The translations under genes and the position numbers were made by a program. DNA of 45,431 nucleotides from Planctomycetota bacterium (lineage in GTDB: Bacteria > Planctomycetota > UBA1135 > GCA-002686595): the NCBI GenBank assembly GCA_002686595.1, contig NYXZ01000074.1, forward strand, positions 1 to 45,431, given 5' to 3'. The notes below the pieces were generated by a model. It was given only the letters and a program-made list of their open reading frames with translations. It was not told the DNA's origin and searched no databases. Each line of letters starts with the position of its first letter. Position 1 is the stretch's first letter. Positions 34,194-42,415 of this stretch are shown here, in pieces.

Positions 34194-36209
34194 TCAGGGC
34201 AAGGGCATCAGATAGATGTCCTTGAAGTGAATCTCCGCGCCCTCTGACTGCAGGCAGATCTTGCCCGGCACCTCCTGGCAGTCCCAGGCGTAGTTGAGCA
34301 CTTCGCCATTTACGCGCAGCACGCAGTGCCCCTGCCAGAGCGTGATCTCATAGGTGTTCCATTCGCCAATGGGACGCTCATTGGTGTCGGTGCGCGCCGT
34401 GTTGCGCCCATTCGTGCGTTCCTCCGCGACCTTCATGGGCATTTTGTCGATGTTCCAGAAGTCACCGGCCGCCCCGCTCTGTAGCTGGGCCTCGATGCTC
34501 CGCGGCCAGACCTTGTCGGGCCCGATCTGCCTCAGCAGCACTCCGCTGTTTCCGGCCTGCTTCGTAATTGGATTGAAACGCCAGTTGAGACGCAGGGTGA
34601 AGTTGGTGTAATTGGCTTTGGTGCGCAGGTAGCCGATGGGACGCCCCTTGCAGATCAGGACACCTTCATCCGTAACCTGCCACACATCCTGCGGCTGGCC
34701 CTTATCCAACAGGAAGTGGGTCCAGCCCGTCAGATCGCGACCATTGAATAGCGCCTGCTCGCGGTCGCCCCGCGCATCGAGACTGCGCACCCGCAGGTTG
34801 CGGTACCAGACATCATCGCCGTGGTCCTGCAGCACGATATGGCCCGCGGGCGACATGCCGAAGTCGGGCATGGAGCTGAACTTGCTCCCGGTCTTGAGGC
34901 TCCGCCAACGCTCGCTGTTCAAGTCGTAGGACAGGACGCGCGATCCGTTCAGCCAATGCTCAACACGGTTTCCGACGACAACGATACGCCCCCGGTTCCA
35001 ACTGCCAACCTCCGCCAGGCGCTTGCCCTTACAGGGAATCAGGCCATAGAGCGCAGCCGCGCCAGTCAGCGGACTGCGCCCATCGCCATGGAGTTCGTCA
35101 TCCAACACCTGGTACTCCGGCCCGGTCTCCCAGCTGTTGTTGTGGTCCTCGGTGACGCGATAAAAAACCCCGCTGTTGGCTCCTGGCGCAACGCGCCAGT
35201 CGAACTCGAACTCAAAATCCCGAAAGGACCGCTCACTTATGATGTCTCCACCGCCACCCTGGGCCACCTTGCGCAGCGCGCCGTCCTCGATCGCCCAACC
35301 CTGCTCGGGAAAAGCATCCCGTCGAAAACCGCGCCAACCCGCACTCGTCGCACCATCGAACAGCAACTCCCAGCCCGCCTCGCGCTCAGCTGCCGTGAGT
35401 TGATTTGGTTGGCGGTGGCCGCTGCGCACCTGGCCCGTGGCCGCCCATTGCGTCCCGCGCACGATCAACTCCCGCAGGGCAGGATCGCGATGAGATGCCT
35501 GCGTCGCTTCAACTCCCGGCCAGACATGCCCGAGGGGCGTATGAAATATGCGTCCCTGGCCAAACTCCTTGACGATCGCCATGGGTTCGCGGCGGCCAGT
35601 GCCACCGCTCTCCTTCGCTGACACCGCCGAGGCCAGGATGCGGTAGTCCGTTCCGTGCATGTGCACGAGGTTGTGGTAGAGCTCGTCAGGATGGCCGAGC
35701 AGCGGCGGCAGATCGCGGGTGATTGGGTGCTGGCGATCACCGATCTCCACATTGAATGCGTGGAAGGCCCCGTGCCCCGTGCCCTCGCGCCAACAGAGCG
35801 CGACCATCTCCTCGTACTCCGTCCAGCCGTTGAAAGCGTTGTTGGCGGCGTGAATGACGCTGACACCGAGGCCCTCGCGCACCGCCTGCAAAAAGGTACG
35901 CTCCGCCGCCGCTCCCCAACGGGGTCCGTTGTAGTCGAGGACGACGGCCCGGTAAGCGGAAAGCCCCTGGGCATCGGCCAGGTCGCGGGCCGGATCATTG
36001 GTGATGGTGACATTGAAGTAACCGCTCTCGGTCAACATCTCCGCCAGTGATGGGCCGGTCCACTGCCACCAGTGATTGTTGGCACCGCTGACCACCAGCA
36101 CAGGAATCAACTCGCCCTCCGGAGAACTGGAGCTGGCGCAAGGCAAGGCGCGGCCGGGGAGCACAAACAGGACGGCTAGGACGAGGGCTGCAATCTTGAT
36201 CTGGGACAT
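34194..36209 (-). CDS. Secreted ThuA and double DUF1080 protein (3-keto-glycoside-type hydrolase)
   Basis: ATG at 36209 gives M-S-Q-I-K-I-A-A-L-V-L-A-V-L-F-V-L-P-G-R-A-L-P-C, a signal peptide; an upstream reading would run antisense through the symporter gene. The 671-residue protein has a ThuA domain at about 30-270 (V-L-V-V-S-G-A-N-N-H; A-V-V-L-D-Y-N-G-P; V-I-H-A-A-N-N-A-F). Two DUF1080/3-keto-disaccharide hydrolase domains follow, about 285-480 (W-E-L-L-F-D-G-A-T-S-A-G-W) and 495-670 (A-L-F-N-G-R-D-L-T-G-W-T). In other bacteria ThuA/ThuB-type enzymes and DUF1080 proteins oxidise and cleave glycosides via 3-keto sugars. Its product could feed, or be fed by, the exported Gfo/Idh/MocA enzymes here. 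Confidence 0.85.
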   Translation of the reverse strand: MSQIKIAALVLAVLFVLPGRALPCASSSSPEGELIPVLVVSGANNHWWQWTGPSLAEMLTESGYFNVTITNDPARDLADAQGLSAYRAVVLDYNGPRWGAAAERTFLQAVREGLGVSVIHAANNAFNGWTEYEEMVALCWREGTGHGAFHAFNVEIGDRQHPITRDLPPLLGHPDELYHNLVHMHGTDYRILASAVSAKESGGTGRREPMAIVKEFGQGRIFHTPLGHVWPGVEATQASHRDPALRELIVRGTQWAATGQVRSGHRQPNQLTAAEREAGWELLFDGATSAGWRGFRRDAFPEQGWAIEDGALRKVAQGGGGDIISERSFRDFEFEFDWRVAPGANSGVFYRVTEDHNNSWETGPEYQVLDDELHGDGRSPLTGAAALYGLIPCKGKRLAEVGSWNRGRIVVVGNRVEHWLNGSRVLSYDLNSERWRSLKTGSKFSSMPDFGMSPAGHIVLQDHGDDVWYRNLRVRSLDARGDREQALFNGRDLTGWTHFLLDKGQPQDVWQVTDEGVLICKGRPIGYLRTKANYTNFTLRLNWRFNPITKQAGNSGVLLRQIGPDKVWPRSIEAQLQSGAAGDFWNIDKMPMKVAEERTNGRNTARTDTNERPIGEWNTYEITLWQGHCVLRVNGEVLNYAWDCQEVPGKICLQSEGAEIHFKDIYLMPLP

Positions 36210-36296
36210 GGCTGGGGATGGGGGTAGGGTCAGGGGCGCTCTACCGCAGTGTAACGAGCTAGGCAGCCAGCACCCCAAGGCCTTAACCTGACCACC

Positions 36297-38417
36297 TTGG
36301 ATCCCTTCCTCTACCAATACGCCATCGGCGGGACCGTTTTCGCCATCGGTCTGATTTACGCAGGGCGCTCTGGCTACCTGGGCCTGCGGGGACGCGGCCT
36401 GCGCAACTTGCTCGTGGCCCTCGGGGGCCTTGCCGCCTGCGCCGCCCTGCAGGGCTGGTTGCAATACGGCGAGATGACCGTTGCCGAGCCGGTCCCCTTC
36501 AGCGGCGCAACACCCACCACGCCAACAACCATCGGCACGGGCCTCGACTACGCTGTGATGGGCGCCTACTTCCTGGCCATCTTGGCCATCGGCACCTGGT
36601 TCGGCCGCGGCCAACGCTCGACCCGGGATTTCTTCTTCGGCGGTCAACGCTTCTCCTGGTGGCTGATCGCCTTCAGCCTGCTTGCCACCACCATCGGCTC
36701 CTACAGTTTCGTCAAGTACAGCAAGGTGGCCTACAGCTTCGGCCTGGCCAGCAGCCAGACCTATCTGAACGACTGGTTCTGGATGCCGCTGTTCCTCTTT
36801 GGCTGGCTGCCGATTCTCTACTTCTCACGCCTGACTTCGATCCCCGAATACTTCGAGCGCCGCTTCGGCAGGCCCGCCCGGCGCCTGGCCACGGCCCTCT
36901 TGCTGCTCTACTTGGTCGGCTACGTGGGCGTCAACCTGTTCACCATGGGCAAGGCCCTGCACTACCTGCTCGGCTGGCCGGTGCTGGCAGCCGCCGCCGG
37001 CGTTGCTGCTATTTCCGCCACCTATGTCACCGCCGGAGGCCAGACCAGCGTCATCATGACCGACCTCTTCCAGGGCGTCATGCTGCTGGTAGTTGGCCTG
37101 GGCCTGCTCGTGCTAGGCGCCCTGGCCCTGGGCGGCTTCGAGCCCCTCTGGGAGCACCTGCCGCGTTCACACCGCAGCGCCTTTGCCTCCTTTAATGAGG
37201 ACCCGTCCTACAACAGTGTCGGCATCTTCTGGCAGGACGCCATGGCCAACTCGGCCATGTTCTACTTCCTCAACCAGGGCATCTTGATGCGTTTCATGGC
37301 GGCGCGCTCGGTGGAAGAGGGGCGCAAGGCCGCCACGGCCGTGCTGCTGGTCCTGATGCCCGTGGCGGCAGTGGTGGTGGCCTCCGGCGGTTGGGTCGGA
37401 CGCTCCCTGGAACACGCCGGTCTGCTGCCGCCGGGCATGGATCCGGCCAAGGTCTTCTTCATCACCGCTGACTTCCTCGCCAGACCGGGCGTCTTCGGGT
37501 TGGTCATGGCCGCCCTGACCGCAGCCCTGATGTCCACGGTGGATACCCTGATCACCGCCGTCTCCGCCATCGTGGTCAACGATGTAATCCAGCCCCTGCG
37601 CCCAGCCGCCACGGAGAGCCAACTGCTGAAGGCCGCCCGCTGGACCGCCCTGGCCGTGACCGTTGTGGGGGTCGGCCTGGTCCCGATCTTCTCCATGTTC
37701 GACTCCATCTACGCCGCCCATGGAGCCTTCACCGCGGCCGTCACGCCACCGCTGGTCGTGGCCCTGCTCTTGGGCGTCTTCTGGAAACGCTTCACCGCCG
37801 CCGCCGCCCTGGCCACCATGGGCGGCGGCGCCTTGGCCATCTTGGCCTCCATTCTGTACCCGGCCCTGGTCGCACCCTTTGCCCAGGGTGTGCCCGCCGT
37901 GGAGATCGGTGACGGCCTGCTGGAGGGCGCGCGCCAGTACAAGTACATGCGCGCCTGTTACGGGCTGTGCGTCAGCGCTGCCATCGGCATCGCCGTCACG
38001 CTTGTCACGCGCCCAGACAAGACCCGCGACCTGAACGGCCTGGTGTGGGGCACGGTTGCCGCCGCCTTGGCTCGCTACAAGGGCAGAGCGGGCACGGAAC
38101 AGGAGAGCGCCTGGACAACCGTAACCGTGCGCCGCCGCGCACAACCCGTCGAGCACACGGACAGCGGCCTGCCGCGCCTGCGGGTTTCCGCGGCCCTGGC
38201 TAGCGCCCTCGCTGCCACCACCGGCGACCTGCTCTACATCTCCGATCGCCGCCGCTTCCTCGGCGGCCTGCGCTCTGGCCATGTGTTGATCGACGCCATC
38301 CAGACCGCCGGCTCCCCAACCGAAGGGCCATGGATTGAACTCGATGATGAGACCGCTGCCTCAGTCGTCGCCCCCGGCCGCGAAGATCTGCTGTTGCGGG
38401 CCCGCCGTCTCTATTGA
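36297..38417 (+). CDS. Sodium:solute symporter (SSS family) with cytoplasmic tail
   Basis: The 706-residue protein has the SSS core of about 13-14 helices, with the family segment R-S-T-R-D-F-F-F-G-G-Q-R-F-S-W-W-L-I-A-F-S-L-L-A-T and later L-M-S-T-V-D-T-L-I-T-A-V-S-A-I-V-V-N-D, the usual sodium-site region. An extra ~65 residues form an N-terminal helix pair, and about 130 residues of hydrophilic C-terminal tail follow the last helix. The substrate is not decidable; members carry sugars, nucleosides or organic acids. The start is a TTG at 36297 (M-D-P-F-L-Y-Q), with a nearby in-frame CTG as another option. It is divergent from the ThuA-DUF1080 gene with 87 bases between, so a shared sugar-related role is plausible. 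Confidence 0.92.
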   Translation: MDPFLYQYAIGGTVFAIGLIYAGRSGYLGLRGRGLRNLLVALGGLAACAALQGWLQYGEMTVAEPVPFSGATPTTPTTIGTGLDYAVMGAYFLAILAIGTWFGRGQRSTRDFFFGGQRFSWWLIAFSLLATTIGSYSFVKYSKVAYSFGLASSQTYLNDWFWMPLFLFGWLPILYFSRLTSIPEYFERRFGRPARRLATALLLLYLVGYVGVNLFTMGKALHYLLGWPVLAAAAGVAAISATYVTAGGQTSVIMTDLFQGVMLLVVGLGLLVLGALALGGFEPLWEHLPRSHRSAFASFNEDPSYNSVGIFWQDAMANSAMFYFLNQGILMRFMAARSVEEGRKAATAVLLVLMPVAAVVVASGGWVGRSLEHAGLLPPGMDPAKVFFITADFLARPGVFGLVMAALTAALMSTVDTLITAVSAIVVNDVIQPLRPAATESQLLKAARWTALAVTVVGVGLVPIFSMFDSIYAAHGAFTAAVTPPLVVALLLGVFWKRFTAAAALATMGGGALAILASILYPALVAPFAQGVPAVEIGDGLLEGARQYKYMRACYGLCVSAAIGIAVTLVTRPDKTRDLNGLVWGTVAAALARYKGRAGTEQESAWTTVTVRRRAQPVEHTDSGLPRLRVSAALASALAATTGDLLYISDRRRFLGGLRSGHVLIDAIQTAGSPTEGPWIELDDETAASVVAPGREDLLLRARRLY

Positions 38418-38508
38418 TACTCCCCCCTGGTACCCCCCCCGCTGATTCTCCCCAAAGTGGCCGCTCATCGGGCATCATGCCGGACCGTCCCTGCCAGAGC
38501 CCAGCACC

Positions 38509-39501
38509 ATGACACAAGCAACTCACACACCCGCGCACATCCGCGACTTCATCGACACGCACTACCGCCACTTCAACGCCGCCGCCCTGCGCGACGCGGC
38601 CCGCGGTTGGGTGGAGCTACTTGAACGCGGTGACAAGATGTTTCTCCCCCTAGCCGGCGCCATGAGCACCGCCGAGCTCGGCATTTCCCTGGCCGAGATG
38701 ATCCGCCAGGGCAAGGTACACGCCATCTGTTGCACCGGCGCCAACCTGGAGGAAGATGTCTTCAACTTGGTCGCCCATGAACACTACGAGCGACTGCCCA
38801 ACTACCGCGACCTCAGTCCAGCCGACGAGCAGGCCCTGCTCAAGCGGCATCTGAACCGGGTCACGGACACCTGCATTCCAGAGGAAGAGGCCCTGCGGCG
38901 CATAGAGTCTCATGTACTCGCCCGCTGGCAGGCCGCCGACGCCGCCGGTGAAGCGCGTTATCCCCAGGAGTTCCTCTTTGAACTGCTGCTTTCCGGTGAA
39001 CTGGAGCAGTACTACCAAATCGACCCACGCCACTCCTGGCTCTTGGCAGCTGCCCAGGCAGACCTGCCGATCTTCGTCCCGGGCTGGGAGGACTCCACCC
39101 TAGGCAACATGTATGTGGCCGCCCAAATCCGCGGCGACCTCACCCGTCCCCACACCGTGCGAGCTGGAACCGAGACCATGCGCCGCCTGGTTGCCTGGTA
39201 CCAGGAACAGACCGCCACCGGCGGCCTTGGCTTCTTCCAAATCGGCGGAGGAATCGCCGGCGATTTCCCGATCTGCGTCGTGCCTCTTATCAAACAGGAT
39301 CTCGAAACGGATGTGCGCGTCTGGTCCTACTTCTGCCAGATCAGCGACAGCACGACATCCTATGGTTCCTACTCAGGGGCGGTTCCCAACGAGAAGATCA
39401 CCTGGGGCAAGCTCGACCCCAACACGCCGAAGTTCATCATCGAATCAGATGCAACGATTGTGGCTCCGCTTGTCTTCCAGTACGTGCTGGCGGCAGACTG
39501 A
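38509..39501 (+). CDS. Deoxyhypusine synthase-like / homospermidine-synthase-type enzyme
   Basis: The 330-residue protein has the family pattern from I-C-C-T-G-A-N-L-E-E-D-V-F-N to E-D-S-T-L-G-N-M and G-G-G-I-A-G-D-F-P. The catalytic lysine equivalent appears in I-T-W-G-K-L (Lys301), matching the W-G-K-I of eukaryotic DHS that forms the imine with aminobutyl from spermidine. Bacteria have no eIF5A; known bacterial members act as homospermidine synthases or related aminobutyl transferases. It probably makes homospermidine or modifies an unknown acceptor. The gene stands alone, 91 bases after the symporter and convergent with the EEP gene. Confidence 0.88.
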   Translation: MTQATHTPAHIRDFIDTHYRHFNAAALRDAARGWVELLERGDKMFLPLAGAMSTAELGISLAEMIRQGKVHAICCTGANLEEDVFNLVAHEHYERLPNYRDLSPADEQALLKRHLNRVTDTCIPEEEALRRIESHVLARWQAADAAGEARYPQEFLFELLLSGELEQYYQIDPRHSWLLAAAQADLPIFVPGWEDSTLGNMYVAAQIRGDLTRPHTVRAGTETMRRLVAWYQEQTATGGLGFFQIGGGIAGDFPICVVPLIKQDLETDVRVWSYFCQISDSTTSYGSYSGAVPNEKITWGKLDPNTPKFIIESDATIVAPLVFQYVLAAD

Positions 39502-39573
39502 CCCTGGCAAAACGGCTGGCATTGTGCGGCTTGGCCCGGGAGGCCCAGGGGACTTTCGCAGAGAGCGGACGGA

Positions 39574-41466
39574 TCAGTCCCCGTAGGAGCCGTCCGGCAG
39601 GACCCGAGGCAGCCGCCAACGGGAATCGGATAGCAGGCTCCAGACGGCAGGATCTCCGCTCTGCAACTCATCCGGCGTGGTCAAGCGCCACTCATCTGCG
39701 ATCTCCCGCGCGCGCCCGGCGTAGCTTTGGCCGCCGAGCTTGGTGATCAATGTCCAGTAACTGTATTCGGCAACCTGGCAGCGGTAGTCACAAGTGCGGT
39801 CGTAGTAGGAGTACCAGGCCCCGGCGGGATAACGGCGTGGCATTCGTCGGTGGTAGCCGCCGCGGGCCAGGTCCATGGCTTGGGCTAACCTGGAGCCGCG
39901 CTCGAAGCCAAAGACCTCGGGGTAGGTCGCGGCCCAACCAAAACTGACCAGATGCCAGACCTCCTCCAAAGTGGCGTCAAAGCCCTTGGCTAAACTGCTT
40001 CCGGCCGGGTGGGTTTCCCGTCCGTACAAGTCCTGAATCAGCCGGTGCCCCGCCCGTTCGAACTGACGCTGGTCGAGCCGCTCCAGTTCCCTATCGCTGC
40101 CGGCCATCACGAGCAGGGCTCCGTGCTCGCGCAAGGCCGCCAGTACGCGCTTGTCATCCGCCTCCCCATCCTCATCGTTGTCGATGTATTGGGCTAGCAC
40201 ATGCAGCGCGTGCAGTAGCTTTTCCTCGCTGACGGTCTCCATGGCGATGACATCGATGCCAAAGGCGCTCCCCCATTTGGTGAACAACTGCTCCCGCGCC
40301 CAAGCCAGACGCCCTGGCAGGGGACCTACAGTTGGCGCCTCAAGCACGGGTACGGCCACCAACTCCAACTCCACCTCCACGGCCAGGTGATCGCTGAGAT
40401 CGATCACCGGCGTAACGCTCCCGTCATCCTCAGCGATTTCACCGAAGGGACGCTCTTCGTCACTCAACACAAAACGCCGCACGCTCGCGCGCCTAACCAC
40501 AAACGGCTGTCGCCCTTGCCCGTCCGCGCGCAGCAGGCAGTAGTCAATGGAGTGACTGCGCGACCGCCGGCCATCATTAAAGAAACGCCGCAGGGTGTTA
40601 TGGGAGACCGCCGTGGCCCCGGACTCGGGCTCGGTTTCCTCCGCGGCAATCCAGGCATCCACAACCGGCTGTCCAGTAGTGCCCAGGCTCTCCAGCATGA
40701 ACTCGTGGCGCGCGGGCGATTCCCGTGAGGTGTTGAAATCACCGGCAATCAAACACGGCATCGCCGCCGGACCGGCGAGACCCTCGCGCTCGGCCAGGGC
40801 TTCGCCCAACGCTGCGATCTGCAGCTTGCGATTAGCTTCCGTTTCCTCGCCGCCGCCGGCGTGCAGGTGGGTGGTCACCAAGCCGATCGTCCGTCCGGCC
40901 AGTTTCACATCACACATCACAAAGCCCTTGGAGGTGAAGTTGTCGTAACCCTGCGTCGGCGCAAAGGCCACTTGCTCGACCCGCTCCAAGGGATAGCGAG
41001 AGAGAATCACCAGGCCCGAACCGAGGAAGGTCCGCTCCACATCACCTCGCAGCGTGCGGTCGGCTCCCATGACGCCGTGGGGGAAGCCCGCGTCCCGTAT
41101 GAGTTGCCGGGCCATCCCATCATCCCAGACTTCCTGCAACACGACCACATCCATGCCTGCCCGGGCCAAGCGTGACAGCTCCTCCGAGATGAACTCCACC
41201 CGCCGCTGATCGTCGGCATAGGTTCCGCCCAGGCCGAACATGGTCTTGCCGAACAGATGCACATTCCAAGTCAAGATGCGCAGGGAGTCATCCTCGGGCT
41301 GGATCCCGGCCAGCGGCCCCTCCCGTGCTCCCTGGGCCGCCTGGGACCCCTGGGCCGCCTGGGCCGCCCATGCCATGGACTGGCCGAGCACGAGCGCCAG
41401 AACAACACCCACCAGCGCCCCCCAACCCCTGCGCCGTGACCGCTCTTTTCCGTCAGTGATAATCAT
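39574..41466 (-). CDS. Exported EEP nuclease/sphingomyelinase-like protein with an extra C-terminal domain
   Basis: ATG at 41466 gives M-I-I-T-D-G-K-E-R-S-R-R-R-G-W-G-A-L then a Leu/Val core ending A-W-A-A-Q-A, an export signal. An Ala/Gln/Gly-rich linker follows (A-A-Q-G-S-Q-A-A-Q-G). The EEP domain at about 60-350 shows L-T-W-N-V-H-L-F-G, D-V-V-V-L-Q-E-V-W, T-T-H-L-H-A-G, I-A-G-D-F-N-T and D-L-S-D-H-L-A-V. About the last 240 residues are a separate conserved domain: Y-I-D-N-D-E-D-G-E-A-D-D (calcium-like loop), D-A-T-L-E-E-V-W-H-L, A-W-Y-S-Y-Y-D-R-T-C-D-Y-R-C and final L-P-D-G-S-Y. I recall this domain in other exported proteins, but it has no described role. Confidence 0.82.
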   Translation of the reverse strand: MIITDGKERSRRRGWGALVGVVLALVLGQSMAWAAQAAQGSQAAQGAREGPLAGIQPEDDSLRILTWNVHLFGKTMFGLGGTYADDQRRVEFISEELSRLARAGMDVVVLQEVWDDGMARQLIRDAGFPHGVMGADRTLRGDVERTFLGSGLVILSRYPLERVEQVAFAPTQGYDNFTSKGFVMCDVKLAGRTIGLVTTHLHAGGGEETEANRKLQIAALGEALAEREGLAGPAAMPCLIAGDFNTSRESPARHEFMLESLGTTGQPVVDAWIAAEETEPESGATAVSHNTLRRFFNDGRRSRSHSIDYCLLRADGQGRQPFVVRRASVRRFVLSDEERPFGEIAEDDGSVTPVIDLSDHLAVEVELELVAVPVLEAPTVGPLPGRLAWAREQLFTKWGSAFGIDVIAMETVSEEKLLHALHVLAQYIDNDEDGEADDKRVLAALREHGALLVMAGSDRELERLDQRQFERAGHRLIQDLYGRETHPAGSSLAKGFDATLEEVWHLVSFGWAATYPEVFGFERGSRLAQAMDLARGGYHRRMPRRYPAGAWYSYYDRTCDYRCQVAEYSYWTLITKLGGQSYAGRAREIADEWRLTTPDELQSGDPAVWSLLSDSRWRLPRVLPDGSYGD

Positions 41467-41491
41467 GTTCCCGTTGGCTGCCCCCGGGGCT

Positions 41492-41497
41492 GATAAT
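41492..41497 (+). promoter_or_regulatory. Possible -10 element in a divergent gap
   Basis: GATAAT lies in the 90-bp gap between the EEP gene and the broken lipoprotein gene, about 60 bases before the ATG at 41557. No good -35 is seen. Confidence 0.2.
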
Positions 41498-41556
41498 ACA
41501 CCTCCCCCCGCCAACCTCGCGTCCCGAAATCCGAGCAGCCCACACCCACTCCAGCC

Positions 41557-42288
41557 ATGCTACGTCCCATTCTGATCCTGCTGCCGCTGCTGGCCTGTTC
41601 CAGTCCCGGCCCGACACCTCTCCCGACTGCTGGCCAAGCCGACATCTTCGATGCCTTCCGGCAGGCACTCGGCCAGTCTTCGTTTCACGGCCCAACCCAA
41701 CGACTGATCTTTCACGCCGTCCTCCGCGGCCTTTTTGAGGACGGCGTCCGAGATGATGTGATCGGACGGTTGACGCGCACCGACCAAGCCACGGGCATGC
41801 CCTATTCATTTGTCTACGCCTGTCCCGTATGCATGCCCGCCTTCAATGCCCTGCGCGTCTACGCCCAACGACCGGAGTTCTACGGCGACAAACAGGGCGC
41901 GACGACCTTCGGCCCAGGCCTGTCCGACTAACTGCGCCAACAACTTCTGTCAGCAGACGGCTCCACCCATCGCGGCGCCGTAAACCAACTCATCGGCGGA
42001 TGGCTGCGTGAGCACATCGACAGCATGCGCCTGACGGATACGGAACTCGCAGCCCTGGACAAGGAGTTGGAACGCCTCAGCGAACGTGGCCTGGCCCAAC
42101 TACGGTCCTATCTCCACGGTCTCCCAGACACAATCCTCAACAGCCCGGACCTGCCCGCCTCAACGGTCGAGTACTTCTCTGCCGCCGCCGAGGTGTACGC
42201 CGGCTGGGAGACCTGCCCTAGCTGCGACGGCGCCAGCGACGCCTGCACTCCCCAAGCCCCCGCCATGCTGGGTAGCTCCGAGCGCTGA
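41557..42288 (+). pseudogene. Broken lipoprotein gene with an in-frame TAA
   Basis: A single reading frame from ATG 41557 (M-L-R-P-I-L-I-L-L-P-L-L-A-C-S-S, lipobox L-L-A-C) is interrupted by TAA at 41929-41931 after G-P-G-L-S-D. The same frame then runs on to TGA at 42286-42288, about 119 more codons (L-R-Q-Q-L-L-S... C-P-S-C-D-G-A-S-D-A-C). Both halves share composition and together would make about 243 residues. The first half has Y-A-C-P-V-C-M-P-A-F (Cys89, Cys92), the second another C-P-S-C. It is likely a nonsense-mutated gene of an unnamed conserved lipoprotein family. UAA is not decoded as selenocysteine or pyrrolysine. A sequencing error is possible. Confidence 0.75.
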
Positions 42289-42291
42289 CGG

Positions 42292-42415
42292 GAGTCCGTT
42301 GAAAAAGTCTCGTCGCGAGGCGCAGCCAGCGGCGGCGAGCCTGACGCCGCCCCGGCGTCGATGGCACTAGCGGCGACGACGGCAGCGCCGTAGCAGGGAG
42401 TTCGTCAACGGGCTC
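42292..42415. mobile_element. MITE-like element, copy 2
   Basis: A 124-bp relative of copy 1, in opposite orientation to its neighbouring minus-strand gene. The left end is GAGTCCGTTGAAAAAG. The right end, read on the other strand, is GAGCCCGTTGACGAAC. CTAG flanks only the right side (42416-42419), where it supplies the TAG stop of ftcD; the left flank is ACGG, so the target duplication is lost or was never made. The element starts three bases after the stop of the broken lipoprotein gene. The interior is GC-rich with no coding frame and is 24 bases longer than copy 1. Confidence 0.65.

Noticed and set aside
37167-38282. Minus-strand frame of 371 codons opposite the symporter
   Set aside because: Gly/His/Gln-rich antisense shadow of a transmembrane protein, with no recognisable domain.
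41929-41931. TAA decoded as an amino acid (recoding)
   Set aside because: UAA is not used for selenocysteine or pyrrolysine, and no recoding structure is visible. A mutation or sequencing error is simpler.
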